Assembly: GCA_041744375.1 (NCBI GenBank)
Contig: JBGTLA010000180.1
Coordinates: 1 to 37,074 of the forward strand
Direction: 5' to 3'
Length of the DNA stretch: 37,074 bases
From: JBGTLA01 sp041744375
GTDB taxonomy: Bacteria; Actinomycetota; Acidimicrobiia; Spongiisociales; ZC4RG35
The stretch's first letter is position 1. Each line of letters starts with the position of its first letter. Below the pieces are notes generated by a model that was not told the origin of the DNA, did no database searches, and was given only the letters and a program-made list of their open reading frames with translations. Shown one piece after another: positions 29,616 to 37,074 of this stretch. Position numbers and translations under genes: made by a program.

Positions 29616-30404
29616 ATGACAGTTGCCGCATCCAGATTCGGGGACCATCAGAGCAAGAGGCATCCTTCCAGCCTGGGTTCCAGCCACCGCCCAGCGACGG
29701 CACCTGCCCCGAGTTCACCGGTCGAATGGGTCGCGGGGTGGTCCGTTGTGGCTCCAATGATCTTGGCGGCGCTGCTGATCGGATGCAGTGCTTCGCCTCA
29801 ACCCGATCCGCTGTCTGTGGGTGCTGTGGAGGCTCGAACAGAGGGAATGGAGCAAATGGGTGACGCGCTCGATGAAGTCGTCGGCATATTGGCTGGGGAG
29901 GTGCTCGGCGAGTCACTGGTGGACGAGTGCTACGAGGGTCAACGCAACTGGAAGGTCGATACGGGTTACGACTATCGATGTTCGCTTCTGATGGGGGTGC
30001 TGATCGGCATCGATGGGGACTTCCGAACTCGAATGCTCGATGCGGATGTGGCCCTCAGAGGTCTCGAGTGGCAGTCACGCAACGACGAGTGGCCCGGCCA
30101 GGTGGTCGACGACTACTGGGATCTTCGTGCCGGCGAGAGTCCCGACGGGAATGTTCGGCTGGATCGCTTGCCGGGCCCCCATTCGGTGAGGCGTGACGAC
30201 CTGAGGCTCTTGTTCGATTACGGGAGTGCCGCCGACGATCGAGGGCTGGACGGGATCGAGCGAAGCCAGCAGGCCACGCTGTGGTGCTGTGGGTTGTCCT
30301 TCTTCGAACGCAGCGAGCTCATCGACGTCGCCCAGGCTGCCGAGAAGGCACAACACAAGCACCTGGTCCTCATCACTGTTGAAGGCCATTACCTCCAGAA
30401 GTAG
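29616..30404 (+). CDS. Putative lipoprotein, about 260 aa
   Basis: The frame holds a hydrophobic segment V-V-A-P-M-I-L-A-A-L-L-I-G-C-S-A, whose L-I-G-C reads as a lipobox. From ATG 29616 the segment begins only near residue 47, unusually late. GTG 29748 or ATG 29757 would give a conventional short signal but with little positive charge. The mature part is acidic with several Cys (V-D-E-C-Y-E-G-Q, Y-R-C-S-L-L, L-W-C-C-G-L). Family unknown. Confidence 0.6.
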   Translation: MTVAASRFGDHQSKRHPSSLGSSHRPATAPAPSSPVEWVAGWSVVAPMILAALLIGCSASPQPDPLSVGAVEARTEGMEQMGDALDEVVGILAGEVLGESLVDECYEGQRNWKVDTGYDYRCSLLMGVLIGIDGDFRTRMLDADVALRGLEWQSRNDEWPGQVVDDYWDLRAGESPDGNVRLDRLPGPHSVRRDDLRLLFDYGSAADDRGLDGIERSQQATLWCCGLSFFERSELIDVAQAAEKAQHKHLVLITVEGHYLQK

Positions 30405-30520
30405 CCTCGGCCGGTGGGCTCCGGGAGTGCCTGCCGATCATGGTTGGGTGGCTTTCGAACGAGGCGCGGTCTTCGCTCACCCAGTCGGTGGAGCCGGTGC
30501 CGTGCGGGTACGCTCAACCC

Positions 30521-30709
30521 ATGCGGCAGCTCTTCACGGCCCTGGTGATCGCGGCCCTCTTCGTGGGTGTCGTCGCCGTGATCGGACCCTCTCTTCCGGA
30601 GGGAAATCCCATTAGGGGCATCGGCGAAAGCATCCGGGCGGTGGGAAGCGGAATCGGCGGCGGAATCGGTGGGGGATTCGGTGGGGGATACCGCCCCCTC
30701 ACCCCCTGA
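30521..30709 (+). CDS. Small membrane or secreted protein with Gly-rich tail, 62 aa
   Basis: ATG 30521 opens M-R-Q-L-F-T-A-L-V-I-A-A-L-F-V-G-V-V-A-V-I-G, a signal or anchor helix, then P-S-L-P-E-G-N-P-I-R-G-I-G and a tail of repeated G-I-G-G-G units ending Y-R-P-L-T-P. No family is known. It may be co-transcribed with the lipoprotein gene 116 bases upstream. Confidence 0.6.
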   Translation: MRQLFTALVIAALFVGVVAVIGPSLPEGNPIRGIGESIRAVGSGIGGGIGGGFGGGYRPLTP

Positions 30710-30798
30710 CCGGCAAGCAGTTCATCATCCACCAGGAACTCGAGGCCTTTTGGGAACTGGCAGTGATCAGCACCACCGCCGCACCATGCCCGATTTCC

Positions 30799-31518
30799 TT
30801 ACTGGGAGTGGACGGAGAGTCGGACTTCGTAGAGGTCGGATCGGAAGAGGCTGCGCAGGCGCTCGACAGCTTCGCCTTCGTCGGTGAAGGCCACCCGTGA
30901 GATCTCGAAAGCTGGGGCGCCCACCTCAACGGTGAGAAACCCGGCGGTGACTCGGTCGAGGACCACCGCCCGGATGGTTTGGACGGCGCTGGCGGGAGAG
31001 AGGCCGTAGCGGTTCTCGAGCAGGTCCCACAACGAGCCCGTGGCCAGGTCTTCGTTCTCGATCCCCGGTACGAGATCCGCCGGCAGATGCACCTCTTCCC
31101 AGGCCATCGGGACTCCGTCCGCGCGCCGGAGCCTCTCGAGACGTACCACCCGCGAATTCTGCGGGATGCCCAGATCCGAAGCGACTTGTTGATCGGCGCG
31201 TCCCACTTCTTGGGCGAGGACCGTCGAGCTGGGTCGCAGTCCTCGACTGAGCATTTGACGGGAGAACGAAGCCAACGACTCGTTGTGGGCGAAGCGTGAA
31301 GGACCGACGAAGGTGCCCCGCCCGTGGTCGCGACGGATGCGCCCGGTTCGTTCGAGATGCTCCAGTGCCCGTCGGACTGTCATGCGGGCCACCCCGAAGC
31401 GTTCCGAGAGAGTCCGTTCCGAAGGGAGCTCGTCACCCACCGCCAGCGAGGCGATATGACGGTCGAGGGATTCGGCCACGCGGCGCCACTTCGAAGTCCT
31501 GGGTCGGGAGCTACTCAC
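30799..31518 (-). CDS. GntR/HutC-family transcriptional regulator
   Basis: A 239-residue protein from GTG 31518. The winged HTH (about 10-75) has L-P-S-E-R-T-L-S-E-R-F-G-V-A-R-M-T-V-R-R-A-L-E-H-L and G-R-G-T-F-V. The UTRA ligand domain (about 95-235) has V-V-R-L-E-R-L-R-R-A-D-G-V-P-M-A-W-E-E. HutC-type regulators bind small effectors such as amino acids or sugar phosphates. It is divergent from the TauE-type exporter gene, 48 bases away, so that exporter is its most likely target. Confidence 0.92.
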   Translation of the reverse strand: MSSSRPRTSKWRRVAESLDRHIASLAVGDELPSERTLSERFGVARMTVRRALEHLERTGRIRRDHGRGTFVGPSRFAHNESLASFSRQMLSRGLRPSSTVLAQEVGRADQQVASDLGIPQNSRVVRLERLRRADGVPMAWEEVHLPADLVPGIENEDLATGSLWDLLENRYGLSPASAVQTIRAVVLDRVTAGFLTVEVGAPAFEISRVAFTDEGEAVERLRSLFRSDLYEVRLSVHSQ

Positions 31519-31566
31519 TGACGCCAGGCTATCGAACCCCCGATGGGCACAGTTAGCCTCATCGCA

Positions 31567-32361
31567 ATGTCAGCCGACCGGCCGCTCCCTGCCCTGCGCT
31601 GGGCACGACTGATCGCCATCGGGTCGGCGGCCGGGGTGCTGTCGGGTCTGTTGGGGGTGGGAGGAGGAATCATCCTCGTCCCCCTTCTGGTGGGGGTGCT
31701 CGCCTACGACCAGCATCGTGCTCACGCCACGTCGCTGGCCGCCATCTTCACCATCGCCGTCTCGGGGACGATCGGTTTCGCTCTCGGGGGGGCGGTGGCG
31801 TGGCGGCTCGGCCTGGTGGTGGCTGCCGGGGCTATCGTCGGCTCGACGGTGGGGGCGCGGCAGATGGGCAAGATGTCTCCCCGGCTGCTGCGGAGTGTGT
31901 TCCTCGTTATGTTGGTGGTGGCGGCCATTCAGATGCTGACGGGCGCCGAGGTCGGGGCGGGGGAGGTGGTGGAGGGTGCTTCCCAAGTGGCAGTGGCGCT
32001 CGTCATCGGGCTCCTGTCCGGACTGGCCAGCGCGGTGGCGGGGGTGGGAGGCGGCATCGTGATCGTGCCCTCGCTCGTGTTCTTCGTCGGGATGGGCCAG
32101 CACGCCGCCGCCGGGACGTCTCTGATGGTGATCGTGTTCACCGCCGTGGCCGCCACCCGCGTCAATTGGGTGGCAGGTCGAGTGGACCTCCGCCAGGCCG
32201 CCGTGTTGGGATTGGCGGGTGCCGTCAGTGCCCAGATCGGGGCGTGGGTGGCGCTGGGGCGGGACCCGACTGTGATAACCCGGGCGTTCGGAGTGTTCGT
32301 GTTGGTGGTGGCCGCCCAGTTGGCGTGGTCGCTCAGACCAGGCGGACTCCGTCAGCGATGA
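31567..32361 (+). CDS. TauE/SafE-family membrane exporter
   Basis: Predicted 264 residues from ATG 31567 (an in-frame ATG at 31543 is possible). Seven or eight hydrophobic helices with two internal repeats, each with G-L-L-G-V-G-G-G-I-I-L-V-P or G-V-G-G-G-I-V-I-V-P-S-L, the signature of the TauE/SafE/YfcA family (sulfite/organosulfonate or other anion export). The substrate is not defined. Its 3' end overlaps the convergent pncA by 29 bases. Confidence 0.9.
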   Translation: MSADRPLPALRWARLIAIGSAAGVLSGLLGVGGGIILVPLLVGVLAYDQHRAHATSLAAIFTIAVSGTIGFALGGAVAWRLGLVVAAGAIVGSTVGARQMGKMSPRLLRSVFLVMLVVAAIQMLTGAEVGAGEVVEGASQVAVALVIGLLSGLASAVAGVGGGIVIVPSLVFFVGMGQHAAAGTSLMVIVFTAVAATRVNWVAGRVDLRQAAVLGLAGAVSAQIGAWVALGRDPTVITRAFGVFVLVVAAQLAWSLRPGGLRQR

Positions 32362-32917
32362 GCTCGGCCTCGGCGGCCTCCCCGTCACCGGGGGACAGGT
32401 CTACCGGCGCCGTCGCCGCCCGCGCCAGTGTGGTGTGGTAACCGAGTCGCACGGAGTCGGCGGCGGTTGCCTTCACGCAATAGTCGAGAGCCAGGCCCAC
32501 CACCACGGTCGATTCGACGCCGAGGTGGCGAAGGTGGGCGTCGAGGGGGGTGGGGGTCTCTTCGCCGGTTTCGGGATGGCGCATGGTGAACCCGGAGTAG
32601 CCGTCCTCGCCGTTGGCTCCCTTTCTCACGGACGGTCCTGCCACCAAGAGCCGGTGGTGAAGCTCAGCCCCCCACGTGTCCTCGACGCAATGGACCGGCC
32701 AGATGCCGCCGTCCTTCTCGAAGTGAGGCGTAGACGGCGGGTGCCAGTCCTGGGTATAGACCACGGGGGCGGCGGCGGCCACGGCCGTGATCACGTGCCG
32801 GTTGACCTCGGCGAGGACGGCATCGGCTCCTGCCACGTAGAGTGAACCGTCGGGATGGGCGAAGTCGTTCTGGCAGTCGACGACAAGTAGAGCGGTCTCG
32901 GCTGTGTAGGTCGTCAT
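32333..32917 (-). CDS. pncA: Nicotinamidase
   Basis: A 194-residue isochorismatase-fold amidase with the full triad: D14 in V-V-D-C-Q-N-D-F, K99 in V-R-K-G, C147 in L-A-L-D-Y-C-V-K-A-T. Metal ligands are D57, H59 and H65 in Q-D-W-H-P-P-S-T-P-H-F. It hydrolyses nicotinamide to nicotinate for NAD salvage, and by family also activates pyrazinamide. It is divergent from pncB, the next enzyme of the same pathway, with 48 bases between starts. Confidence 0.93.
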   Translation of the reverse strand: MTTYTAETALLVVDCQNDFAHPDGSLYVAGADAVLAEVNRHVITAVAAAAPVVYTQDWHPPSTPHFEKDGGIWPVHCVEDTWGAELHHRLLVAGPSVRKGANGEDGYSGFTMRHPETGEETPTPLDAHLRHLGVESTVVVGLALDYCVKATAADSVRLGYHTTLARAATAPVDLSPGDGEAAEAELIADGVRLV

Positions 32918-32965
32918 GGGCCCGAGAGTAGGCGGCGGCCGGCGGTGTCCGTAGTGTGACAGTTC

Positions 32966-34498
32966 ATGGACCGGTCAATCGTCGAAGGCGCCCTCTTCAC
33001 CGACCTCTACCAGCTGAACATGGCTCAGCTCTACCACGCGGTCGGTCTGGCCGACCGACCGGCCCGTTTCGAGCATGTCTTCCGCAGCTACCCGGACTAC
33101 GGGCGCCACCAGGCTGGTTACTGCATCAACGCTGGTCAGGCGTGGTTGCGCCAGTGGATGACATCTGCTCGCTTCGACGATGTCGTGCTGGAACGGCTGG
33201 CATCGCACACGACGGAGACAGGTCACCGCCTGTTCGGGGACGAGTTCTTGGGGTGGCTCGGCGACATGGGCGACTTCTCGACTCTGCGGCTGGAAGCGAT
33301 TCCAGAAGGGCGAGTGGTGCATCCCAATGTGCCCCTCACAGTGGTGGAGGGGCCGTTGGCGTTGGCTCAGCTGATCGAGACCCCACTCCTCACCCACCTC
33401 AACTTTCAGACCCTCATCGCCACCAAGGCCTCCCGTGTCAAGGAGGCAGCCCGTGACGCCGTCGTGCTCGAGTTCGGAATGCGGAGAGCCCCCGAGAGGG
33501 GAGCGTCTGCCGCGTCGCGAGCTTCACTCGTGGGCGGGGTCGATTTTTCTTCGTCGGTGGGCCTCTCCTATGAGATGGGCTTTCCCCCGCGCGGGACCCA
33601 CGCCCACTCCATGGTGCAGGTGTTCATGGCCCTGGGTGAGGGGGAGCTGGGAGCGTTTCGAGCCTACGCCGACACCTATCCCGATGCGTGCCTCCTGTTG
33701 GTGGACACCATCGACACTCTCGGCTCGGGCGTCCCCAATGCCATTACCGTCTTCGAGGAGCTCGAGGCACGGGGTCATCGCCCGCTCGGCATCCGTCTCG
33801 ACTCGGGCGATCTCGCCCACCTGGCGGTGCAGTCGGCTCGAATGCTTGACAAGGCGGGATTCGACTACGTGTCGATCGTGCTCTCCTCCGGGCTCGACGA
33901 GATGACGATGTGGCAGATCTCCAACCAGATCGAGGCGGAGGCACCCCGATACGGAGTCGATGCCGAGTCGTTGCGTGCCCGTCTCATCTACGGGGTGGGA
34001 ACGAAAATGGTCACCAGCGAGGGATCCCCCAGTCTGGATGGTGTCTACAAGCTCGTTGCGATCGAGTCGGAAGGTAAATGGGAACCGGCCATCAAGCTGT
34101 CCGACACTCCTGCCAAGGTCATCAACCCGGGCCGGAAACGGGTGGTGCGCCTCTACGACAGCCGCGGAGTCGCCACCGCCGACGTCCTCGCCCAAATAGG
34201 CGAGGAGATGGGCGGATCTCTAACCCTGTATCACCCCAATGAGGCAGGAGTGGCGCGGTCCCTGCCAGAGGGAGATGTGTCGGAGTTCGAGGATCTCTTG
34301 GAGCCGGTGCCGGCGGGGTCCGATCTCGACGAGCGGGCGGAGATCGAGGCGGCCCGGCGACGACGAGTCGCCGACTTGGACCGCCTCGATGTCGGTGTGC
34401 GGCGGATCATCAACCCCCATGTCTATCACGTCTCCCTCTCGGCGCGATCTTGGGAATTGAAGAGCCGGCTCATCGACGAGATGAGGGACGACCGCTGA
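32966..34498 (+). CDS. pncB: Nicotinate phosphoribosyltransferase
   Basis: A 510-residue protein. N-terminal T-D-L-Y-Q-L-N-M-A-Q-L-Y, then L-L-T-H-L-N-F-Q-T-L-I-A-T-K-A-S-R, E-F-G-M-R-R, G-T-H-A-H-S-M-V-Q with the catalytic His, G-I-R-L-D-S-G-D-L and Y-G-V-G-T-K-M. It converts nicotinate and PRPP to nicotinate mononucleotide (Preiss-Handler pathway). A C-terminal extension after residue 420 matches the long actinobacterial form. It is transcribed away from pncA. Confidence 0.93.
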   Translation: MDRSIVEGALFTDLYQLNMAQLYHAVGLADRPARFEHVFRSYPDYGRHQAGYCINAGQAWLRQWMTSARFDDVVLERLASHTTETGHRLFGDEFLGWLGDMGDFSTLRLEAIPEGRVVHPNVPLTVVEGPLALAQLIETPLLTHLNFQTLIATKASRVKEAARDAVVLEFGMRRAPERGASAASRASLVGGVDFSSSVGLSYEMGFPPRGTHAHSMVQVFMALGEGELGAFRAYADTYPDACLLLVDTIDTLGSGVPNAITVFEELEARGHRPLGIRLDSGDLAHLAVQSARMLDKAGFDYVSIVLSSGLDEMTMWQISNQIEAEAPRYGVDAESLRARLIYGVGTKMVTSEGSPSLDGVYKLVAIESEGKWEPAIKLSDTPAKVINPGRKRVVRLYDSRGVATADVLAQIGEEMGGSLTLYHPNEAGVARSLPEGDVSEFEDLLEPVPAGSDLDERAEIEAARRRRVADLDRLDVGVRRIINPHVYHVSLSARSWELKSRLIDEMRDDR

Positions 34499-34515
34499 GC
34501 GTTACGTGTCCCGGG

Positions 34516-34740
34516 TCAGTCGGCCTCCGCCGGTTCGTCGGTGCTCTCACCTGATCGCAGCGCCGGGACGATGATCGCTGCCCCCAGTCCGAGGATGACC
34601 GCCGGCCACAGCCATCGCGACGTGCTCAGCATCACCTCGATGAGGTCCACCGGTGTGGCCGGCAAGAGGAAGAGGAGCCCGACCACGGCATAGATGACGC
34701 CGAAGGAGAACGAGAGACTGTCGAAGGTGTGCTTTTCCAT
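34516..34740 (-). CDS. Small membrane protein of the PspC locus, 74 aa
   Basis: Two hydrophobic helices (F-G-V-I-Y-A-V-V-G-L-L-F-L-L-P and W-L-W-P-A-V-I-L-G-L-G-A-A-I-I-V) with an acidic tail. The start overlaps the preceding stop as TGATG, so it is translated with the LiaF-like protein. This resembles small LiaI/DUF-type partners of PspC proteins. Confidence 0.75.
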   Translation of the reverse strand: MEKHTFDSLSFSFGVIYAVVGLLFLLPATPVDLIEVMLSTSRWLWPAVILGLGAAIIVPALRSGESTDEPAEAD

Positions 34741-36308
34741 CAGGAGTTCCTTTCGATGACGGTGATGTCGCCAGCTCCGACTTGGATCGTGAGGTAGATG
34801 GGGTCATCGGATCCGAGGGTTTGCTCGAAGTAGTCCCACACACTCAGGCCTGCGACGGTGTTGCCGAAGAGGCTCACCGTGCCCACCCCGGTGCCGGCGT
34901 TGACGACGACACCCATTCTGGAGGGTACGAGCACTTCGACGTCCCCGGCGCCCACCTCGATGTGGAGAACCCGGCCCGAGTCGAAGCCGGCCTCGTCGAG
35001 GTCGAGGCTCGTCAGGTCCAGGGTGACGTCGCCGCCGCGGAGGGCAATGTCGTCGAGCTCGTCGAGGGAGGTGGGAGCCACGTCGATGTCTCCGAATCCC
35101 TGGAGTTCGAACCCGAAGCTGCCGAAGGAGTCTGCTCGAACTACCTCGATCCGGCCGGCCCGGACGGACAAGTCGGCAGCGATGGTGCCGGATTCCCCCG
35201 GCATCGACAGGGCCGACGACAACTCACCGAATCCCGAGCGTGTTCCGGAGGGGGTTTCGATCTCGCCCACGCCGACCCGGGCGGTGCCCGTGACCGCCAC
35301 GTCGTCGGGGACGATCAACACGATCTCCCCGGCACCAATCGACGCTGCGAATGAGGCGACGTCGCCGTCCCAGGGAATATCCGTCAGGTCGAAGACCAAG
35401 CGGGCCGCCGACGGGTCATAGAAGCTATGGAGTTCTGCCACGGTGGCGGGACTGACGACACGAGCGTCGAAGTTGGTCCGCCAATCGAGCTCTGCCATCG
35501 GTGACACGAGCAGGGGTGGCACCAAGAGAACACCGAGGAGGATCATCCAGCGAGCTCGTCCCGCCCAGGCGCCGACCATCAGGCCGGCCCCCACGACGAC
35601 GGTCGCTAGGGCCAGGTAGTGGCGGGGCTGAGGATCGAGACGCGTGGTGAGGTTATCGGCTACCGCTAGCGCGCCCAGGACGAGCAACCCGATGCCCACG
35701 GTGACGCGCCCGAGCATGGAACGGGGTGGGGGAGGTCCGGCGGGCGCGGGCGGCGGGGCGGTGAGGGGCGGTTCGGGAAGGTTGGGGGGTGCAGAGGGCG
35801 GGCCCTCGACGACATCGGCCTGAGTCGCGGGTGCCGCCATCGTGGCGGGGATTGTCGAGAGCGCAGGGGTTGGTCGATCGCTCCTTGGACCGGCCAGGTC
35901 ACCCCGATAGAGGAGCACGCCACCGATCAGCAGCACTGTGGCCCACACGATCGACCCCGACAGGTAGGTGACCCGGTCCAGCACGATGAGCACGGCCACC
36001 AAAATGAGAACCACGCCGATCCAGGCAGGGCCGGATTGCACTTTTTCGGCGACACGTTGAGCGATCGATTCGGGCTCTCGTTCGTCGCGGATGAGGAGCC
36101 AGCCGGCCATATAGGCCACGAGACCGAAGCCTCCGAAGAACAAGGTGACGACGAAGGCAATGCGCACCAGGACTGGTGAGATCACCAGGTAGTTGGCGAT
36201 ACCTAGGGCCACCCCGCCGATCATTCGCCGCTGATGAGGACGCACCAGCTGTCGTGATGACGGCGTCCCCTCTTTGGCGGGTTGTGTGGATGTCATTTCT
36301 CTGTTCAT
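34740..36308 (-). CDS. PspC-domain / LiaF-like envelope-stress protein
   Basis: About 522 residues from ATG 36308 (ATG 36317 or 36296 also possible). The PspC domain (about 25-85) has R-R-M-I-G-G-V-A-L-G-I-A-N-Y-L and a long helix ending W-L-L-I-R-D-E. Several more helices and a Pro-rich stretch follow. The C-terminal half is a soluble domain with repeats of I-D-V-x-x-T and G-A-G-D-x-x-V-L-V-P, as in LiaF/DUF2154 beta-solenoids. LiaF proteins restrain LiaSR-type kinases. It is divergent from a PspC kinase gene, consistent with such a circuit. Confidence 0.85.
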   Translation of the reverse strand: MNREMTSTQPAKEGTPSSRQLVRPHQRRMIGGVALGIANYLVISPVLVRIAFVVTLFFGGFGLVAYMAGWLLIRDEREPESIAQRVAEKVQSGPAWIGVVLILVAVLIVLDRVTYLSGSIVWATVLLIGGVLLYRGDLAGPRSDRPTPALSTIPATMAAPATQADVVEGPPSAPPNLPEPPLTAPPPAPAGPPPPRSMLGRVTVGIGLLVLGALAVADNLTTRLDPQPRHYLALATVVVGAGLMVGAWAGRARWMILLGVLLVPPLLVSPMAELDWRTNFDARVVSPATVAELHSFYDPSAARLVFDLTDIPWDGDVASFAASIGAGEIVLIVPDDVAVTGTARVGVGEIETPSGTRSGFGELSSALSMPGESGTIAADLSVRAGRIEVVRADSFGSFGFELQGFGDIDVAPTSLDELDDIALRGGDVTLDLTSLDLDEAGFDSGRVLHIEVGAGDVEVLVPSRMGVVVNAGTGVGTVSLFGNTVAGLSVWDYFEQTLGSDDPIYLTIQVGAGDITVIERNS

Positions 36309-36432
36309 GGCCCCCATCGTGAGGATTGCGACGCGAGACGTCCATCGGGTATCTCCCTGAAGGAATGCCGGTGACGAGGCCCCCTCTCAGGGTGATCCCC
36401 CATTGTTGCCGAGGCGACGAAGTGCGAACATC

Positions 36433-37074
36433 ATGAAAGTGACCTCTGTTATCCACCGGCGCACGAATCTCGACCTGTGGCGCCGTTCCTCTGATCGGAT
36501 CGTGGCCGGCGTCGCCGGCGGGCTCGCCGATCGGCTCGGAGTGCCCGCCGGCTATGTCCGTGCCGGGTTCATGCTGGCGGCATTGTTGTGGGGCCTCGGA
36601 CTCGTGGTCTACGTGGTGCTGTGGATGGTCACGTTCGAGGTGGTGGAGGACCGTCCGGCCAAGATCACGCGGCCTCAGCAGCGGGTCGGCCTGGCGTGCA
36701 TGTTCGCCGGATCCTTGCTTTTTTTCAGGGGAATCGGCTGGTGGCCGTCCGACGTAGTGATGGTCATGGCCGCGGCGCTCGCCTTTGGTCTGGCCATCCT
36801 CGGTGACTACGACTGGGTGTCCCGCATATTCGATCCCCAGGGCGCCAAACCCTCGAAACGCCGTGTCGGGGGAGGAGCGATCCTGTTGGTGGCCGGCTTG
36901 GCCATCTTTGCCAACTCCGTCTCGCAGGTGCGGACACTCGGTGCCGTTGCCACGGCGGTCATCGTCACCGTGGTGGGTATCGGGTTGGTCTTCGGACCCT
37001 GGCTCGTCACGTTGGGGAGGGAACTGGGCTCGGAGAGACGTGAGCGGATACGGCAGGAGGAGCGAGCGGAGATG
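36433..37074 (+). CDS. PspC-domain sensor histidine kinase, N-terminal part (runs off window)
   Basis: ATG 36433 opens 214 codons without a stop up to the window end. The PspC domain has S-D-R-I-V-A-G-V-A-G-G-L-A-D-R-L-G and Y-V-R-A-G-F-M-L-A-A, followed by several membrane helices and the charged segment R-E-L-G-S-E-R-R-E-R-I-R-Q-E-E-R-A-E-M. In the family that segment leads directly into the H-L-H-D-S-V-L-Q-T-L phosphorylation box of LiaS-like kinases. The kinase domain itself is outside the window, so the call rests on that linker. A LuxR response regulator gene is expected next. Confidence 0.8.
   Translation, partial: MKVTSVIHRRTNLDLWRRSSDRIVAGVAGGLADRLGVPAGYVRAGFMLAALLWGLGLVVYVVLWMVTFEVVEDRPAKITRPQQRVGLACMFAGSLLFFRGIGWWPSDVVMVMAAALAFGLAILGDYDWVSRIFDPQGAKPSKRRVGGGAILLVAGLAIFANSVSQVRTLGAVATAVIVTVVGIGLVFGPWLVTLGRELGSERRERIRQEERAEM

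Noticed and set aside
29373..29687. Leftward 104-residue gene downstream of the tRNA
   Set aside because: It overlaps the start of the lipoprotein gene, has no ribosome-binding site or family pattern, and the frame ends without context.
1..37074. CRISPR array, rRNA operon or insertion sequence
   Set aside because: No regularly spaced repeats, no rRNA-like sequence and no transposase frame were seen.

Overview
The window is 37 kb of high-GC DNA from an actinobacterium. GTG and TTG starts are frequent, and a subtilase carries a long Thr/Ser linker of the kind common in Acidimicrobiia. A WhiB-like protein, a DosR/DosS-like pair and SSI-like, GntR and PspC proteins fit the same group. The exact taxon is an inference. 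No rRNA, CRISPR array or IS element was seen.

Layout. 1-9,900: the start of an MFS transporter, an unknown protein overlapping a PhnD-like binding protein, an SSI-like lipoprotein, a membrane protein, a flavin-reductase-fold protein, a divergent DevR/DevS-like two-component pair, a cupredoxin-multicopper oxidase, a SnoaL-like protein and release factor 3. 9,900-23,000: an RRM protein overlapping a DEAD-box helicase, a membrane sulfatase, a quinone oxidoreductase, a coupled acyl-CoA dehydrogenase/FAD oxidoreductase pair, Aat transferase, a tandem universal stress protein, a leftward operon for a ferric-reductase-like enzyme with small membrane proteins, and a secreted subtilase.

23,073-29,291: a 6.1 kb integrated element bounded by two copies of the 5' half of a CAT-anticodon tRNA gene. 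The left copy is truncated at the anticodon loop and the right copy is completed by the host 3' half. A tyrosine recombinase lies at the right end. The cargo consists of small unfamiliar genes: a WhiB-like protein with three of four cluster cysteines, a 42-residue protein with seven cysteines, two small proteins that may have an alpha-beta barrel fold, a secreted protein, a frame-disrupted gene, many inverted repeats and a repeat family with core CGCGAAAACCG. No phage structural, replication or conjugation gene is recognisable.

29,292-37,074: host genes again. These are a lipoprotein, a small Gly-rich membrane protein, a GntR regulator, a TauE-type exporter, the divergent NAD-salvage genes pncA and pncB, and a PspC/LiaF-like envelope-stress locus running into a PspC sensor kinase cut by the window end.

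The strongest leads are the element with its unusual replacement of the 5' tRNA half, two unrelated host genes (RRM protein and universal stress protein) whose best start by ribosome-binding site is ATC, a single-GAF DosS-like kinase that keeps both the haem ligand and the distal tyrosine, and an 11-bp hairpin that buries the ribosome-binding site of the ferric-reductase operon. Functions are read from motifs by eye. No database search was run.
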